The notes under the pieces: model-generated
Databases searched by the model: none
What the model was told of the DNA's origin: nothing
Seen by the model: only the letters and a program-made list of their open reading frames with translations
From: Prorocentrum cordatum
Lineage: Eukaryota > Sar > Dinophyceae > Prorocentrales > Prorocentraceae
Reading direction: 5' to 3'
DNA: 64,000 bases
Assembly: GCA_963575745.1 (NCBI GenBank)
Contig: CAUYUJ010016290.1
Coordinates: forward strand, 40,342-104,341
In this document: piece by piece, positions 1-12,042 of the stretch
Layout of the letters: every line of letters starts with the position of its first letter
Position numbering within the stretch: the first letter of the stretch is position 1
Position numbers and translations under genes: made by a program

Positions 1-2944
1 GGCGGTGCACAGCGCCTCCCCTCCCCGAGCTTGCTGCCCGGGAGGGATGACCCGCGCGTAGGGGTGGGGAGGGCACCTACAGGTCAGGAACTTCGCCCAC
101 TGCAGCAGGTCGGCTAGCGTACAGGGCTTCCCCCCGCCCTCACTTGCTTCCCCCAGCTGGGCATAGGTGGCCTCCGTGATTTCCTGGGCGTCAAATGGGG
201 GGCGGGAGGCGTTGAGGCGCCCCTCGGAAGAGAGGCTCCAGGGTCCCACCGCCCATAGTGGGAACGTCAGCTCAACCTCCACTCCTGGCATCAAAATCCC
301 CGCCCAGTCCTTCTTTCCCCCTCTCCCCCGCGCCTCTCCCCGCCCTATCCCTCGGGCAGTAGTGTAAGGGCGGGCGCCTTCCCCGGTGTCGGCGGGCTCG
401 TAGAGGCGGATCAAGTACTTCCGTCCGACCGTATCCTCCGCCTGGGTGGGGATGGTCGGAGGTGGCGTAGCCCTCCCCCCACTCACAGTCGCGGGGGCCC
501 CCCCATCACCCTCGGGGGGGCCTTCAGACATGAGTGCGCCCGGGACGCCGTGCGTCAGCTGGTGGCAGTCAGGCCCCACCGGCACGCCAGGGGCGGCCGC
601 GGGGTTAGGGGGCACCTCACTGGAGGCGGCCGGCTCCGCGGGCGGGGGGGAAGGAGGCTCCCCGGTTGCCCCCAGTGCGGGCCTCCCCTCCGCAGGGCTC
701 GTAGTGGGGACCGCGGAGGGCTCAGTGGCCGGCCCGGCATCACTTAAGCGCGCTGGGTCAAGGGGGGACTTGCTAGTATCCGCCCTTCCCTCCCCCTCTC
801 GAGCAGGCTGCGGAGAGGGGTTCGCGTGCCTGAGGCAGAGGCGCTTCCCACCGAACCCGGGTTCCCCGATGTGCCAGCAGCCTGGCTCCGAGCACTGGAG
901 GCCCAGGCGGAGGTACGTTGTGGTACTCCAGGCCGTGGTAGCGGCACAAGCAGGCCATCGGTGCCCCTCCCCCGTTGCGCGGCCACCCCCGGGTGTCGGA
1001 CGTGGGCCCGTCCTCGATGAGCAAAGGGGTGGGCTTAGGTCCCCTCCGATCCTCGCAAGAACCATGCTTCTGGAGGCAACAGTACCCTCCCTTCGCGTCT
1101 ACCCAGCCCACTGCTTCGGCCATGCAGGGTTCCCAGTCGTCTTCTTCCTGCTGAGGCCCCCGGGGGTTCGCGGTGACCTGGCGCGGCCCCGGCCGGCGCA
1201 GGCGGGCCCCCCTCCGGCAACAGCAACAACTCCGGGCCAGGAAGGAATGGGCGATGCGCTGGACCCCACCCCAGAACGCCCTCCAGAGGGTGCGGAGGCC
1301 GGCCAGGAAGGGGCTTCCCAGGTCCCTGTCCTCGGCGAGGTCGAGGATGGCCTTGGCGTCGACCCCAATATATTTCCGAAAGTGCATGGCGAAGGCGTCC
1401 ACGCTGGAACAGCTGTCCACGGGTCCCGCCCTGCAAAGATGGACCACCTTGGTGTCCGCACCCTCCAGGCGGCGTCGGAGGTCAGGGTCCGCGCAGTCAT
1501 GCACCCGGGCGTACGTGAAGTCCTGGCCCGCCCGCTTCTCCTTCCGGATGGGGTCGCCGTACTGCCCTCGATCCAGGCGTACCCGCTGGCCACCGACTTC
1601 AGCTACGAGGTGATTGGGCAGCCTCGGGGGCTGGTCGCTCCTCCCACGGATGACGTCCTTGAAAAAATCGTCGTCCACGGGTTGGGCATCAGGCCCCCTC
1701 CAGTCGAGGTCGAGGAGGAACCGGCGGTTGTCCTCCACCCGGGCGCAGAAGTCGCGGAAGGTGGGGGAGCGCCTCAGACGGCGGTAGAACCAGAAAAAGG
1801 GGCGGGCCAGGTGGTCGAGGAGGAGAACCAGAAAGCAGATTCCCATGGCGCCCAGGTAGAAGGAGCCCAGCACGTACACGCCTACCTTACAGCTCACCCA
1901 CCTTTCCCCCGCAAAAGCGGTCAGGCCGGCATCTAGCCATCCGTAGGACCACGCGATGAGGCGGAAGAAGAAGTTGGGGCTCGGGACGCTCCGGACCTCC
2001 AGCACCACTTCCCGGCGGCGGCCGGCAAACCAGCGGTTCCCCCACCAGGGAGTCGCGCCCGCCTCCTCCCGCTCCTCCTCCGTGGGGGTGGGAGAGGCCC
2101 ACTTCGGCCACTCCACGAACTCCTCCGCGGGAATTTGCTTGGACCAGGGTAGCCAGTCCCCCGGCTGCGGAGCGGGGGAGGTGCGCCCCCCGCGGAGGGC
2201 CGTACGCGGCGGGGGGACGGTTCCCGAGCCTGGCCCCGCAGGTGCGGGTGGTTCGGCGGGGGCGGAGACGCTCCACCAGAAAGGGGTCGGCTTCCCACCT
2301 GGGGTGTTCTTCGGCGGGGTCGGCGAGGGCGTCCTCCCTTCGGCGGGACCCACCGCCGGCGTGGCAGACGGGGGGGCTGGCGCGCGGGCCCCCCCAAGGG
2401 AGTCGCCCCAGCGCACGGGCGGCACGTCCACGCTGGTGGGGCTGGCCTGCGGCGATGCCGGGGCGAACGCGAACGACGCGAGTTCCCCCCACCAGAAGGG
2501 GGTAGGCGTGCCACTCGGGGTGCTGCCTTGGGCCGAGCCTCCCGCCCTGGCGGATCTCCCCGGGACGGGGGAGAGGATGGGAGTCAAAGTAGGGGCGGCG
2601 AGGTTGGAAGTAGTGGGGACGTCCCTTCCCTCCCCGAGAGATAGCTCGGGGTGGTTCCCGGCCTGAGCGGCGGCCGGGTCGGGGGCTGTGGGGGCGTCCA
2701 GCCCAAGGGCTCCCCGTCTAGGGGGAGACTGCTCCTTGGGGTCGCCACCCGGATACTGCTCTAGTGGATCAGGTGGGGCGTCATCCAGCCCGCAGGTGAT
2801 AGGGTCCCGTGATAGCCAAACGGGGTGCCCATATCCCCTCCGCGCCCCGTGGGGCGGGTGGGTCCCTGCGGCGAGACGGCCCACTCCACAGAGGGCCGAG
2901 GCGGCCGCACCCAGCGGAACCGCCAGCCAAGCCAGGCCAAACAT
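1..2944 (-). CDS. Unrecognised TPFWW-repeat membrane protein, partial at left edge
   Basis: I do not recognise this gene. The ATG at 2944 begins MFGLAWLAVPLGAAASALCG, a signal-peptide-like or membrane segment. An in-frame ATG at 3073 is the alternative. A proline/alanine-rich region follows with three TP(F/W)WW motifs near residues 146, 218 and 295. A strong membrane helix (GVYVLGSFYLGAMGICFLVL, near residue 360) is next, then a soluble part with DFFKDVIRG, a CCCCRRGARL cluster and Cys/His clusters (CCLQKHGSC, CLCRYHGLEY). Unspliced, the frame stops at 773. Removing the intron at 916-808 joins CLCRYHGLEYHN to a frame open to base 1, containing GRKYLIRLYEP and ILMPGVEVELTFPLW. The gene continues off the window. 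It could belong to a dinoflagellate multigene family or to a retroelement polyprotein; I cannot tell which. Confidence 0.6.
808..916 (-). other. Intron in the TPFWW protein gene
   Basis: On the minus strand the donor is GTACCT at 916 and the acceptor is CCGCAG ending at 808, preceded by the pyrimidine tract CCCCTCTCCG. The length is 109 bp. Splicing is phase 0 and joins codon AAC to CCT. It avoids the TAG at 773 and enters a frame that stays open for the remaining 807 bases to the window edge. That two-sided frame agreement is the evidence; no transcript was seen. Confidence 0.6.
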
Positions 2945-2995
2945 GAGTTGAGGGGGCACCCCCTCCGCAAAAAGCACAGCTCTAAGCACAGAAGG

Positions 2996-3035
2996 CTGCG
3001 GAAGAGGGGAAAGGAAGGAGGGGGAGGAAGCCAGA
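2996..3035 (-). other. Splice acceptor (cis, or spliced-leader trans-splice site) upstream of the TPFWW gene
   Basis: The minus strand carries a long pyrimidine tract (CTTCCTTTCCCCTCTTCCG) ending in CAG at 2998-2996, 52 bases before the ATG at 2944. Dinoflagellate mRNAs receive a 22-nt spliced leader at such AG sites, so this may define the 5' end of the mRNA. It could equally be an ordinary 3' splice site of an upstream exon. Confidence 0.4.
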
Positions 3036-3239
3036 GCACTACGGCCAGGGGGAATAAAATCGTTTAGGCGCATGCCAAACGAGACCAGTGAAGTACCAGA
3101 TCGAGTGATACCGATCGCTGTTTCACGGACCTGAATCAGGAATTGGGAAAACGGGCAATCAATTGCACACGGACGACGCGCTGGGACCCTGCCAGGCTGG
3201 CACGGAAACGGCGTTTGGCAAGACGGCACATTCGGGTCT

Positions 3240-5632
3240 ACTCGAGCACGGCCTGAAAGCACTCAATAGCTACCGCGACGTTGGATAAACATACCACGGT
3301 CCACGAAAGAGCTGCTCCCGCATTGATTCTTTCATCGGCTACGCGAATATTCTGGAGATCGTCAAAAATATTAAGCTCGAGTGGAGAATACGTCGACGAA
3401 TACAGACACTCCATCACATCCCCGACCACATCCCCATGGCCATGCACATCCGTATACCCGCGACTCTGATCGACGCACTGCAGGCACGTATTCAATAGGA
3501 TTGGGGCATGTTGGCGCAAGGACGTCAACGCGGCACTTACCGACAAGAACTTATCAGAGATTGCAACTGCTTTGGAACGATACAAAGAACATCTCCGCGC
3601 AGCACGCATTGATCAGCACTCTACTCGGCACAACGCGACACAATGCGATACTGCACCACATCATCACCACCAACGCAGCCAACCATTACACGAAGGAGAG
3701 CGCTAAACCCACATGGTGGAAACAAGCTCGACTGGACCGAACAGCGCTTCTCCCACAACGAGCTCAACATCGCCTGGAAGGCAACAACTTCGACTCCAGC
3801 GAGCTCGTGAACATCCAGAATAAGCTGAAAACACACCAACGCGAGATGAACAACTGGTGGGAGCTCAGTTTGGACCAGGACGTCCGTGACGCATGGGCGG
3901 CGAGGGACCTCTCTCGCGTATCTCACCTTACTTATCTAAGGGCTTGTCGACGGACTGGCGCACAACGGCGAATCATGTTTGTCTTTACCATCCACCCGCT
4001 CAAGCAGTACTGAGCTTCTGGAGCGCTTGAAGGCACCTGCTACCGAGAGGGGATGGGCGTTACAGTCGCGTATCCTAGCATTTACATCGACGACCCCACG
4101 GCCACCCTGCGATTATCAGCTCGAACGGACGGCATCGAACCCGCAGGCGAATACATTGACGTTCTGGTCTCATCGTGGAGAAGGAAGAGGCCGCGCTTGA
4201 GGAGCTTCAACACATACAAAAAAGACTATGGAGGGAAAAGCGACGACGCTACAGCCCACCTTGGGCGTGGCCGATCGAGATTACAATCATGCTGCTCAAC
4301 CCCACCTACCTCACCCGGCTTGGTCACAGTCGCGCGGGACTCGGAGACCATTGATCACGAACAGCCAGAGATTGCGACCTTGGCCACCAAAACAACATCC
4401 CTTCGATCGCGGCGCCTATGCTTGGACCAACAACCGTGCTGCGAAATAGTTCAGGCATCTGTGTAGCTCATGTATCATGTTCATCGGACCCACGAGCGTC
4501 CAACAAAGGCACTTACAAGTCACGAAGATGGATCAGAGTACGCCGCACCTCCGTGGGAGTATGGAGACAGCTGTGCACGACGATGTGAAGTTCTCATGGT
4601 AGTGGCCAAGATACTGACTTGGAAGTTGAGAATGGCACGGCTATCCATTGTGGCCAAATCGTACGACATGCGCCAGGCTGTCGCTCCGGGCACCCATGGG
4701 AGGCTCATCGCTGCTCACACTATTCCCTGCCAGAACGAAATATTTCAAGCGCTACTCACTCAACACCGTGAGCAAACGGTCGTCTACCTCCAAACGTCGG
4801 ACGCGACCTTGCCCTCCGGCCAGGCACAGGAGGGAGAGTGGGGAACTCGAACGAACCAGAGCTATTTATAAAATTTCTACATCAAAAGGAACTACACTAG
4901 GAAGCAGGGATAGCCGAAGTTCAATGGGAGTCCTTTCAAGTCGTGTCCATTTACTGCAGAGACCCGCAAGAATCACCAAGGTGCTTTCATCGACGACCTG
5001 TTTAAGATAATTGTGCTATCTGATGGCACGACACATCAGGCTCTCCTCATCGACATTATTGATACCGCGGCCCTGTCTCGTGCCCTCGACCTAGGCAACT
5101 ACGCCCAGAACGTAGGTAAGGCAGGACACGCTGGTCTCCATGGGGTCTTCGGACGGGCCATGCAGGATGTGATACATCTTAGAGGCAGCGTTGCCAACAA
5201 TAATCGACGGGAGATGGACGAACGTATCCAACTGGCGAATCTTGGGTGGTCACGGCTTGGGGACTGCTGGTTCTCGAATGACCATTGGAAAAGCAAACGT
5301 CTATCATTCCTCTCACACGTCACGGGCCACATATGGTAAGGCCTGGGAAGCTACATATTACGCTCTCGGAAACACACCGTCTAGATAATTCACTTGCACG
5401 TAAACTTCGAGCGATGATGAAGGAAGCTGCGCACCACATCGACGCACACGATGCAAATCGTTCCCTCACTACCTTGCAATTTGTTCGAGAATGGCAGATC
5501 GCTCCGACAGCGGTCGAGTTGCTCGTGCGCAGGCTGAGTTGGTGGCAAAGCATCGTTTCTGATCACAAGGACCACAGCCAATTCCTCGCATTTTGTCCCT
5601 ACCCTCCTATGGTTGAGCACTCGCTTTGAATA
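3240..5632 (+). pseudogene. Heavily decayed LINE-type retroelement (LINE C)
   Basis: No single frame is intact, but fragments in several plus-strand frames run in LINE order. Near 3850-3960, VRDAWAARDLSRVSHLTYLR then RTGAQRR resembles the linker between endonuclease and reverse transcriptase. At 4160-4350, ALEELQHIQKRLWREKRRR and then PPWAWPIEIITMLLNP look like the same linker. At 5013-5339, ERIQLANLGWSRLGDCWFSN and KRLSFLSHVTGH fit the post-catalytic thumb region. At 5410-5629, REWQIAPTAVELLVRRLSWW fits the C-terminal domain seen in other dinoflagellate LINEs. The catalytic (F/Y)ADD block is not recognisable, and multiple stops and frameshifts mark it as dead. The region is less GC-rich than its flanks. 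The assignment rests on remembered family patterns. Confidence 0.45.
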
Positions 5633-5730
5633 GAGCAGTGTGGTCGCCCCGTCCTCCTCCTCCTCCCCTCTCCTCCCCTCCTCCTCTCCTGTTTCCTGGA
5701 TTCCCCTCTCCTCTTCTCTCGTACCGTCGG

Positions 5731-6806
5731 GCTGCGATCTGCGCAACTGTCGCCACTTTCGTGGGCTCCTGGGAGGCCCAGCGGAGGTACGTCCCACGCG
5801 GACCACCTCGGGACCTCGCCGCCCCCCGGGGGGCTTGCGATCTGCGCAACTGTCGCCACTCTCGTGGGCTCCTGGGAGGCCCAGCGGAGGTACGTCCCAC
5901 GCGGACCACCTCGGGACCTCGCCGCCCCCTGGTGGGCTTGCGATCTGCGCAACTGTCGCCACTTTCGTGGGCTCCTGGGAAGCCCAGCGGAGGTACGTCC
6001 CGCGCGGACCACCTCGGGACCTCGCCGCCCCCTGGGGGGCTTGCGATCTGCGCAACTGTCGCAATTTTCGTGGGCTCATGGGAGGTACGTCCCGCGCGGA
6101 CCACCTCGGGACCTCGCCGCCCCCTGGGGGGCTTGCGATCTGCGCAACTGTCGCCACTTTCGTGGGCTCCTGGGAGGCCCAGCGGAGGTACGTCCCACGG
6201 ACCACCTTGGGACCTCGCCGCCCCCTGGGGGGCTTGCGATCTGCGCAACTGTCGCCACTTTCGTGGGCTCCTGGGAGGCCCAGCGGAGGTACGTCCCACG
6301 CGGACCACCTCGGGACCTCGCCGCCCCCTGGGGGGCTTGCGATCTGCGCAACTGTCGCCACTTGCGTGGGCTCCTGGCAGGCCCAGCCGAGGCACGTCTC
6401 ACGCGGACCACCACCTCGGGATCTCGCCGCCCCCTGGGGGACTTGCGATCTGCGCAACGTTCGCCACTTTCATAGGCTCCTGGGAGGCAGGCACGTCCCA
6501 CGCGGACCACCTCGGGACCTCGCCGCCCCCTGGGAGGCTTGCGATCTGCGCAACTGTCGCCACTTTCGTGGGCTCCTGGGAGGCCCAGCGGAGGTACGTC
6601 CCGCGCGGACCACCTCGGGACCTCGCCGCCCCCTGGGGGGCTTGCGATTTTCGCAACTGTTGCCGCTTTCGTGGGCTCCTGGGAGGCCCAGCGGAGGTAC
6701 GTCCCACGCGGATCACCTCGGGACCTCGCCGCCCCCTGGGGGGGCTTGCTGTCTGCGCAACTGTCGCCACTTTCGTGGGCTCCAGCGGAGGTACGTCCCA
6801 CGTAGA
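5731..6806. repeat. 103-bp minisatellite, about 10.5 copies
   Basis: The phrase GATCTGCGCAACTGTCGCC recurs at intervals of 103, 103, 92, 101, 103, 106, 96, 103 and 104 bases. Each unit also carries GGGCTCCTGGGAGGCCCAGC and GGACCACCTCGGGACCTCGC. Copies differ by small indels and substitutions. Because the unit is not a multiple of three and contains few stops, long open frames appear on both strands; these are artefacts. A C/T-rich stretch (5650-5715) leads into it. Confidence 0.95.
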
Positions 6807-7049
6807 TCATTCGGAGGTGCGTCATACGCGTTTCTTTCAACGCCCCTGTGTTTCCATGTTGCATAGCTGTCGTTCCTCTTCTTGCTGCGCTCTTCTGAAA
6901 TTACTGTTGGGTGCTCTTCTTGCGCACTGCAGGTCCTTCCGAATGCCAGTCAGCATTGAGTGGTCCTGAATATAATCGCCACATATATAGGAAGGGTTGG
7001 GTACGTCACAGGGTAGTTTGAACAGGGCAAAAAATCACCCCCTTGCTGG
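6807..7049. other. No gene recognised
   Basis: Unique sequence between the 103-bp array and the zinc-finger remnant. I see no coding or repeat structure in it. Confidence 0.5.
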
Positions 7050-7500
7050 CCCGACTCTCACGACAGGAGGAGAGATCGCCACCGCCAACTCGACGCACCC
7101 GTGGGCACTACAGCTAGCCGACGAACTACTGTGCCTTGCCACTCACCCGATTGGAGAATCATTTCGGGATCTGTAGCAGCCGCAGATTGTAAAAGCACTT
7201 TGGGAGGGTGAGGAGGTTCGCGACGCGTTTCTTTATGGCGATACGAGGGCGGTGCGAGCGACATTCTGGACATGAAGACGGACCCCCCCCCCAGAGACCA
7301 GCAAGCTCTCCGAGGCGATCCCGTCTGCCGAGACAATCGGGACGGACAGCGATGACGAACACGACCGACCTTTCCGATGCAGTATCCATGGATGCCAGGA
7401 AAGATTCGAGTCTCCTAAACAGCTGGTGTCTCACCAAACGAAATTTAAAGCAGTCGGGCACGAAGTCCACACTGGACGTGTGAGGTTTCACCTCGTTTGT
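7050..7500 (+). pseudogene. Decayed coding remnant with one C2H2 zinc finger (5' part of LINE B?)
   Basis: One frame reads ALQLADELLCLATHPIGESF, hits a TAG at about 7173, then continues with EGEEVRDAFLYGDTRAVRA. It shifts frame at a run of nine C's (about 7275-7283) and continues to RPFRCSIHGCQERF and LVSHQTKFKAVGH. The last part is a C2H2 finger (C-x4-C-x12-H-x8-H) at about 7366-7460. Some LINE proteins carry such fingers before the endonuclease. A short CAT-rich stretch follows and separates this from the endonuclease frame at 8295, so the link to LINE B is inference. Confidence 0.35.
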
Positions 7501-7504
7501 CGGT

Positions 7505-7690
7505 CCTCCTCCTCCTCGCCCTCCTGTCCCCACCATCTTCATCGTCATCATCGAACCTATTGCCATCACCATCATGATCCTCACCATCGCCACATCACAT
7601 CATCAACGTCATCAACTTCACCAGCTCCCACCTGCATCATCACCATCATCGTCGTCGCCTTCGCCATCGGTACCACCGTCCACATCATCA
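7505..7690. repeat. Degenerate CAT/ATC-rich microsatellite
   Basis: Imperfect ATC/CAT triplets mixed with other sequence. The stretch sits inside the presumed 5' region of LINE B. A second weak CAT-rich stretch lies just past its 3' end (12100-12280). Confidence 0.7.
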
Positions 7691-8294
7691 TCCCCATCAA
7701 AGCCCACATGCAATCTATCAAAATCCAATGGATATCAATCAAAACCCAAGTGGTACCCAACAGAATACAGACACACACATCCCCGAAACCCTATGGATCT
7801 ATAACCCTATGATCTAGACTCCCGCAGAATGATCTTGACTCTACCCGAGTCCAGGGCCAAAGCAAGCTTTGGAGTTTACGGTGCATCCACGGTCGTTGGC
7901 CACGGACTGTGTGTGCGAGTGTCCATTTACACTCGCCATCTCTCGCAGGACAGCTCGTCGACGTGGCTAGACGCCTCAGCGCCGCTGGCGTGCGCGCCAT
8001 TTGAGGCAGCTCAGTGGCTTCACGTTTGCATCGCCGAGATTGCCATCGTGCCGCTGTGACCGCTTCCATTCCTCACTATCAGCGGATAATACATGCATCG
8101 CATGTCACACCATTTCCCAGATCCTGACCATGAAATACGACACGTACGACGAGCATGGCAAGCTGGACGATCATGGGGAAAGTACTACCGCCAGTGGTCC
8201 CCATGGGTAACGTCACATTCTTGGATCTTTCAGCTTCGTCGACAACAGCGTGGAGTGTGACGGCTAACAGTACTACATTTTCGCCGTTCCCCTG
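7691..8294. other. Degraded sequence, possibly LINE B 5' part
   Basis: Short open stretches occur in several plus-strand frames, none convincing. Position between the zinc-finger remnant and the endonuclease suggests decayed element sequence. Confidence 0.25.
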
Positions 8295-11200
8295 ATGGTG
8301 GAACGAGCCTGCGGAGTGTTCAGGGGTGGCACGCCCGGGCGCGGCTCAGCCGCACGCACCAAGCCCTACGGTGCAAATTCTTTCACTGCCGGCGGGTTTG
8401 AAGTTAAATCATTGGCGAACGACCGCTACGTGCAGCAGCGCCGGGTTCACCGACAGGCCCATCACCATCTAATTCACGAAGAATTCAGACTTGCAACCCT
8501 CAACGTTCAGCATCTGGACCCGTGGAGATGGGAGAACAAGTTCAAGCTCCAGGAGGTCGTCTTGCAAGCACGTCATGGCCGCTGGGACCTTGCTTTCCTC
8601 TCTGACGTGCATTGTCCATATGAAGACGTACGCGTGATGGTGGGGGAAGAGTCCGTTATTGTTATGGCTGGCCACGTTGGCATTCTCATGAACCGAGCGT
8701 GTGCGAAGGCATGGCGTGCCACTGGGGCCCGCCGCTTCTGGACGCCCGAGTCTCGACGGTGGTTGGCGATATCTCTTCGCATTCATGGTGTCGTGTACAA
8801 CTGTGTTAGTGGATATGCTCCCACGCAGCAGCATGCAGCTGATCGGACAGTTTCTTTCAAGGACGGGGATGGGTTGTTTGCGCGTCTTCCTGCTGGTGGC
8901 CACGTGCTTGCTGGAGGCGACTGGAACAGCCACTTTGGAAAGGATGCCGCGGGTTGGGACTGGGTGGGAGGACACCTGTTACGACAGCCGTCCAGTCGTC
9001 TAGCTTATCAGCTCCAGGAGTGGGCCGTCCCATGGCATTTGCATCATGTCGATTCGCACATCCATGCGCGGGTGGGCAAGCGGGGTACTTGGAGGGATCC
9101 TCGTTCGAAGAATTATTACGAAAACGATTTCTTCCTCACCACCCTGCCGACGGGATATGCCAGATGGCATGGCATGACCACGTTTGCTGCTGGCATTTCG
9201 GACCACTGCGGCAAGGCGGTCACAGTGAACCTGTTGGGGCGTCCTGGATATTCGTTCCGCGCCAGCCCTGGTGAGGGGTCGTGCGAGGCCGTGCTAGGAC
9301 GTGATAGCCGCATGTCAGAAGTGCCAGCCCTCGCTGCTCACCGTGAGACGCAGCGGACGGGGCGAAAGGAACTCGAGCAGAAGTGGGAGGAGATTCGCTT
9401 GTGTGACGACCCCGCCAGAGAGACAACCCTTCGAACGGAACACAAGCAGATTCGTGCTCGGGTGCAGCGTCAAGAGCGCCGATGTAAGGCCGCCCTCATC
9501 GAGTCTGTGTGCCAGGAGGTGGAGTATGCCATCGCGAAGCATGACACGGGCAAGATGTATCGCTCTCGGCGTCTGGTCGCAGGGCTTCTCTTTGAAGGAG
9601 TCAGACCCGTTTACCCCAGAGGAGGCCCGCGACCACTTCATTAACATCGGCGGGCAACCGAATGCACTGCCCGACCTCCCTGCTGTTGTGGACAGACTAC
9701 CCCAACGCCCTGTCCACGTCCTGGCTGTGCGCCCGGAGGCAGCGGAAATCGACTACGCCATCAAGACCATGCGCGTGTCTGCGGGCCGCGGGGGGAGCGG
9801 ACGAGGTGGCGATCGATATGATCAGGCAGGGCGGGGAGCAGGCGCGGCAGTGTGTGAGATTGCTCGCATGGCGCATGTGGGACCTTGAGGATGACGTGTG
9901 GCAGGAGTAGGCGGCGTTGAAGGGTGTGATCCATCTCTTGTACAAAGGGCAAGGGATCGCGCAGTGATCTCGATAAGTACCGCGGTAGTTGTTTACTATC
10001 CATTGTTTCTCGAATCCTTGCCCGTGTGCTGGCCCTTCGCTTGGCTGACTGGGCAGAGCGCCATGATATCTTGGTCAACGAACATCTCGGCTTCCGCTCC
10101 TGGCGCTCTACCCGGGACGCCGCCATGATCACGCGGATCGGTTGGAGGAGTCGGCCCGACGGCTCGGCCCAGAGAACGACGATTACTTCGTCCTTATCCT
10201 GGCGGACATCAAGAAAGCGTACCCGAACACCAGCAGGGAACTATGCTGGGCGGTTCTTGCTCGCGAGGGTATGCCAGAGCACGTTATCGAGCTGCTGCGC
10301 CGACTGCACTCCACGTCGCTCTACACAGTTCGGACCAAGCAAGGCGACTCGTGCAACTTCAGCCTCCTCCGGGGCCTACGTGAGGAATGCCCCACGTCGT
10401 GTGTAGTGTATAACGTGGTTCACAACGCTGCCCTCCGTGCTCTCCAGTCTCGATTATCAGGGGTGCCCGTGCCTTACCGCATCGACGCCCCGCTCCCACG
10501 GCGTCCTCGCGCAGACGATGATGCCGTTCTGGAGTATGTGCTTCGTATTCTTGGCTTCGCTGACGACACGTCCGCGGGCACGTTGTTTAGCAGGGCTGCC
10601 GACGACGAAGCGCTTATCACGGCCACTCTTGCAGAGTACGGCGAGACCACGCACCCAGACAAGTGGGAACGCTTGCGTGTGGGGCGCCACGGCGACGCGG
10701 TGCCTGACGGCTACGCCAGCTGGGCCAAGCTTCTCGGCGTGTGTTTCGACGCGGATGGCGGCACGCGGAAGGACACAGACGAACGTCTTCGCTTGGCTGG
10801 TTCGTTGTGGGGGCGAGTCCGCCGCCAATTACCGCGTCTGTCAATCTCGGCGCGCCAGATGGGTCGGATCGTGGAGGCAACTGTTGTGGCTTGCTTGTTC
10901 TATGGGGCGAAGTTCGACCGTTTTCGAAGACAGAGATGCGCCGTTACACCACGTGGGACCCCGACTCCAGCGGCCTTCGGAAAATGGGAGGACGACTCAC
11001 GCAGACCGATTTGCGGTTACGCACTGGGCTTCGGACTCCAGAGGAGTATGTAGCACGGCGGCAGCTTGGATACGTTGGTCATCTCGGACGGTACCCGACA
11101 ACGCGCGTTGAGGCGCAGGTAGTGGGTTCAGCTGTCGTCATGCGTCGCAATAAGACCTCTACCGCGGCGGCGGGACACAACCTGATCGACACGTACTGGT

Positions 11201-12042
11201 TCTGGATCACGAAGGTGATGGGGCACACCGACATCCCAGAGGAGCATTGGCCGACGGCCTGGAAGGATGTCGCCGTTGCCGGGCCGACGAAGGGCGCCGA
11301 GTGGCGCCGCCTGAGTGATGCCGTGTGCGCCGAGATCGCTCGCGCTGCTGCCGGAGATACCTGGGTGAAACGGCATTCGCAGGACAATTCGGCGGAGGAG
11401 GTGACTACCATGCTGGAGAACGTTGTACGCAATCCCCAGACTGGCCTGTTAAGATGTCCCAAGTGCTCGAACGAGTACCCCACCAAGAGCATCTACGTCC
11501 ACCTGCGGGGGTGCACCGAGGAGGCGGCCACTCAGCGGCAGCCGGTGCAGTGCGACCGGTGCGGCCGATTCTTCCGCAACATGGTGAATCACCAAAAGGT
11601 CTGTAAGGAGCCGCGCCGTCGACTTCGAGGGAAAGGTCCCCGCGTACGGGTTCCTACCGACCGCGCGCGCCTGCCTGGGGAGTTCAGCTCGCAGCGCCGG
11701 ACCAAACATGCCAAAAGGACGGGTCCGCCAGCGTCTGTGCGCCGACGCGAGCAGGGGTTCAGGTGCCCGTACTGTGAGACCAAGCAGAAGAACCCGACGC
11801 ACAGGTACGTGTGCAAGTTGGCGCCGTACGAAGTCTGGCAGGCTCATGTCAAGACTAAGCAGGCGCGGGCTTGCACAGCAGAGGTGTTGGCGACGTGGAC
11901 ACATCGTGGCACCATGTGTGACATGCGCTTCCCGTCTGTACGAGCTGCCGCTGGTCACGCCACGGATTGCCGTAAACGCAGGGAGCGGGTGGGACTTCCT
12001 GTATGCCGCGTGCTACGACCAGATCGGGAGGGACCCCTCTAG
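8295..12042 (+). pseudogene. Decayed LINE (LINE B): endonuclease, reverse transcriptase, C-terminal zinc fingers
   Basis: The endonuclease frame opens at 8295 and reads RLATLNVQHL, DLAFLSDVH, VSGYAP, LAGGDWNSHFG and GISDHC. These match the exonuclease-endonuclease-phosphatase fold, although the usual QETH is SDVH. Frame changes occur near 9590 and 9790, with a TAG at about 9908. Further shifts lie near 9960, 10140 and 10900. Reverse-transcriptase blocks remain: VLILADIKKAYPNT (block A) and LGFADDTSAG (FADD, block C). Block B (LREECPTSCVVYN) has lost the usual RQG. The last frame (to 12042) carries C-terminal zinc fingers. With at least five frameshifts and one stop this copy is inactive. It resembles LINEs that pair an endonuclease with RT in one ORF2. 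Confidence 0.8.
11450..11962 (+). other. C-terminal zinc-finger block of LINE B
   Basis: In the frame ending at 12042 the fingers are CPKCSNEYPTKSIYVHLRGC, CDRCGRFFRNMVNHQKVC and CPYCETKQKNPTHRYVC. A fourth possible module runs from CDMRFPSVRAAAGHATDC. The first three have the C-x2-C...H-x3-C or C-x2-C...H-x3/4-C spacing of nucleic-acid-binding fingers. C-terminal fingers are common in LINE ORF2 proteins, but three or four in a row is more than the usual single knuckle. Confidence 0.65.

Noticed and set aside
446-1936. 496-codon plus-strand frame
   Set aside because: It lies opposite the minus-strand TPFWW gene, lacks any motif and looks like a GC-rich shadow. The minus strand has clear membrane segments and splice-consistent continuation.
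5731-6806. CRISPR-like array
   Set aside because: Repeat units are contiguous and 103 bp long without unique spacers, and the genome is eukaryotic.
5390-6969. Several 200-450-codon frames in both directions
   Set aside because: They are readings of a 103-bp minisatellite whose period is not a multiple of three.
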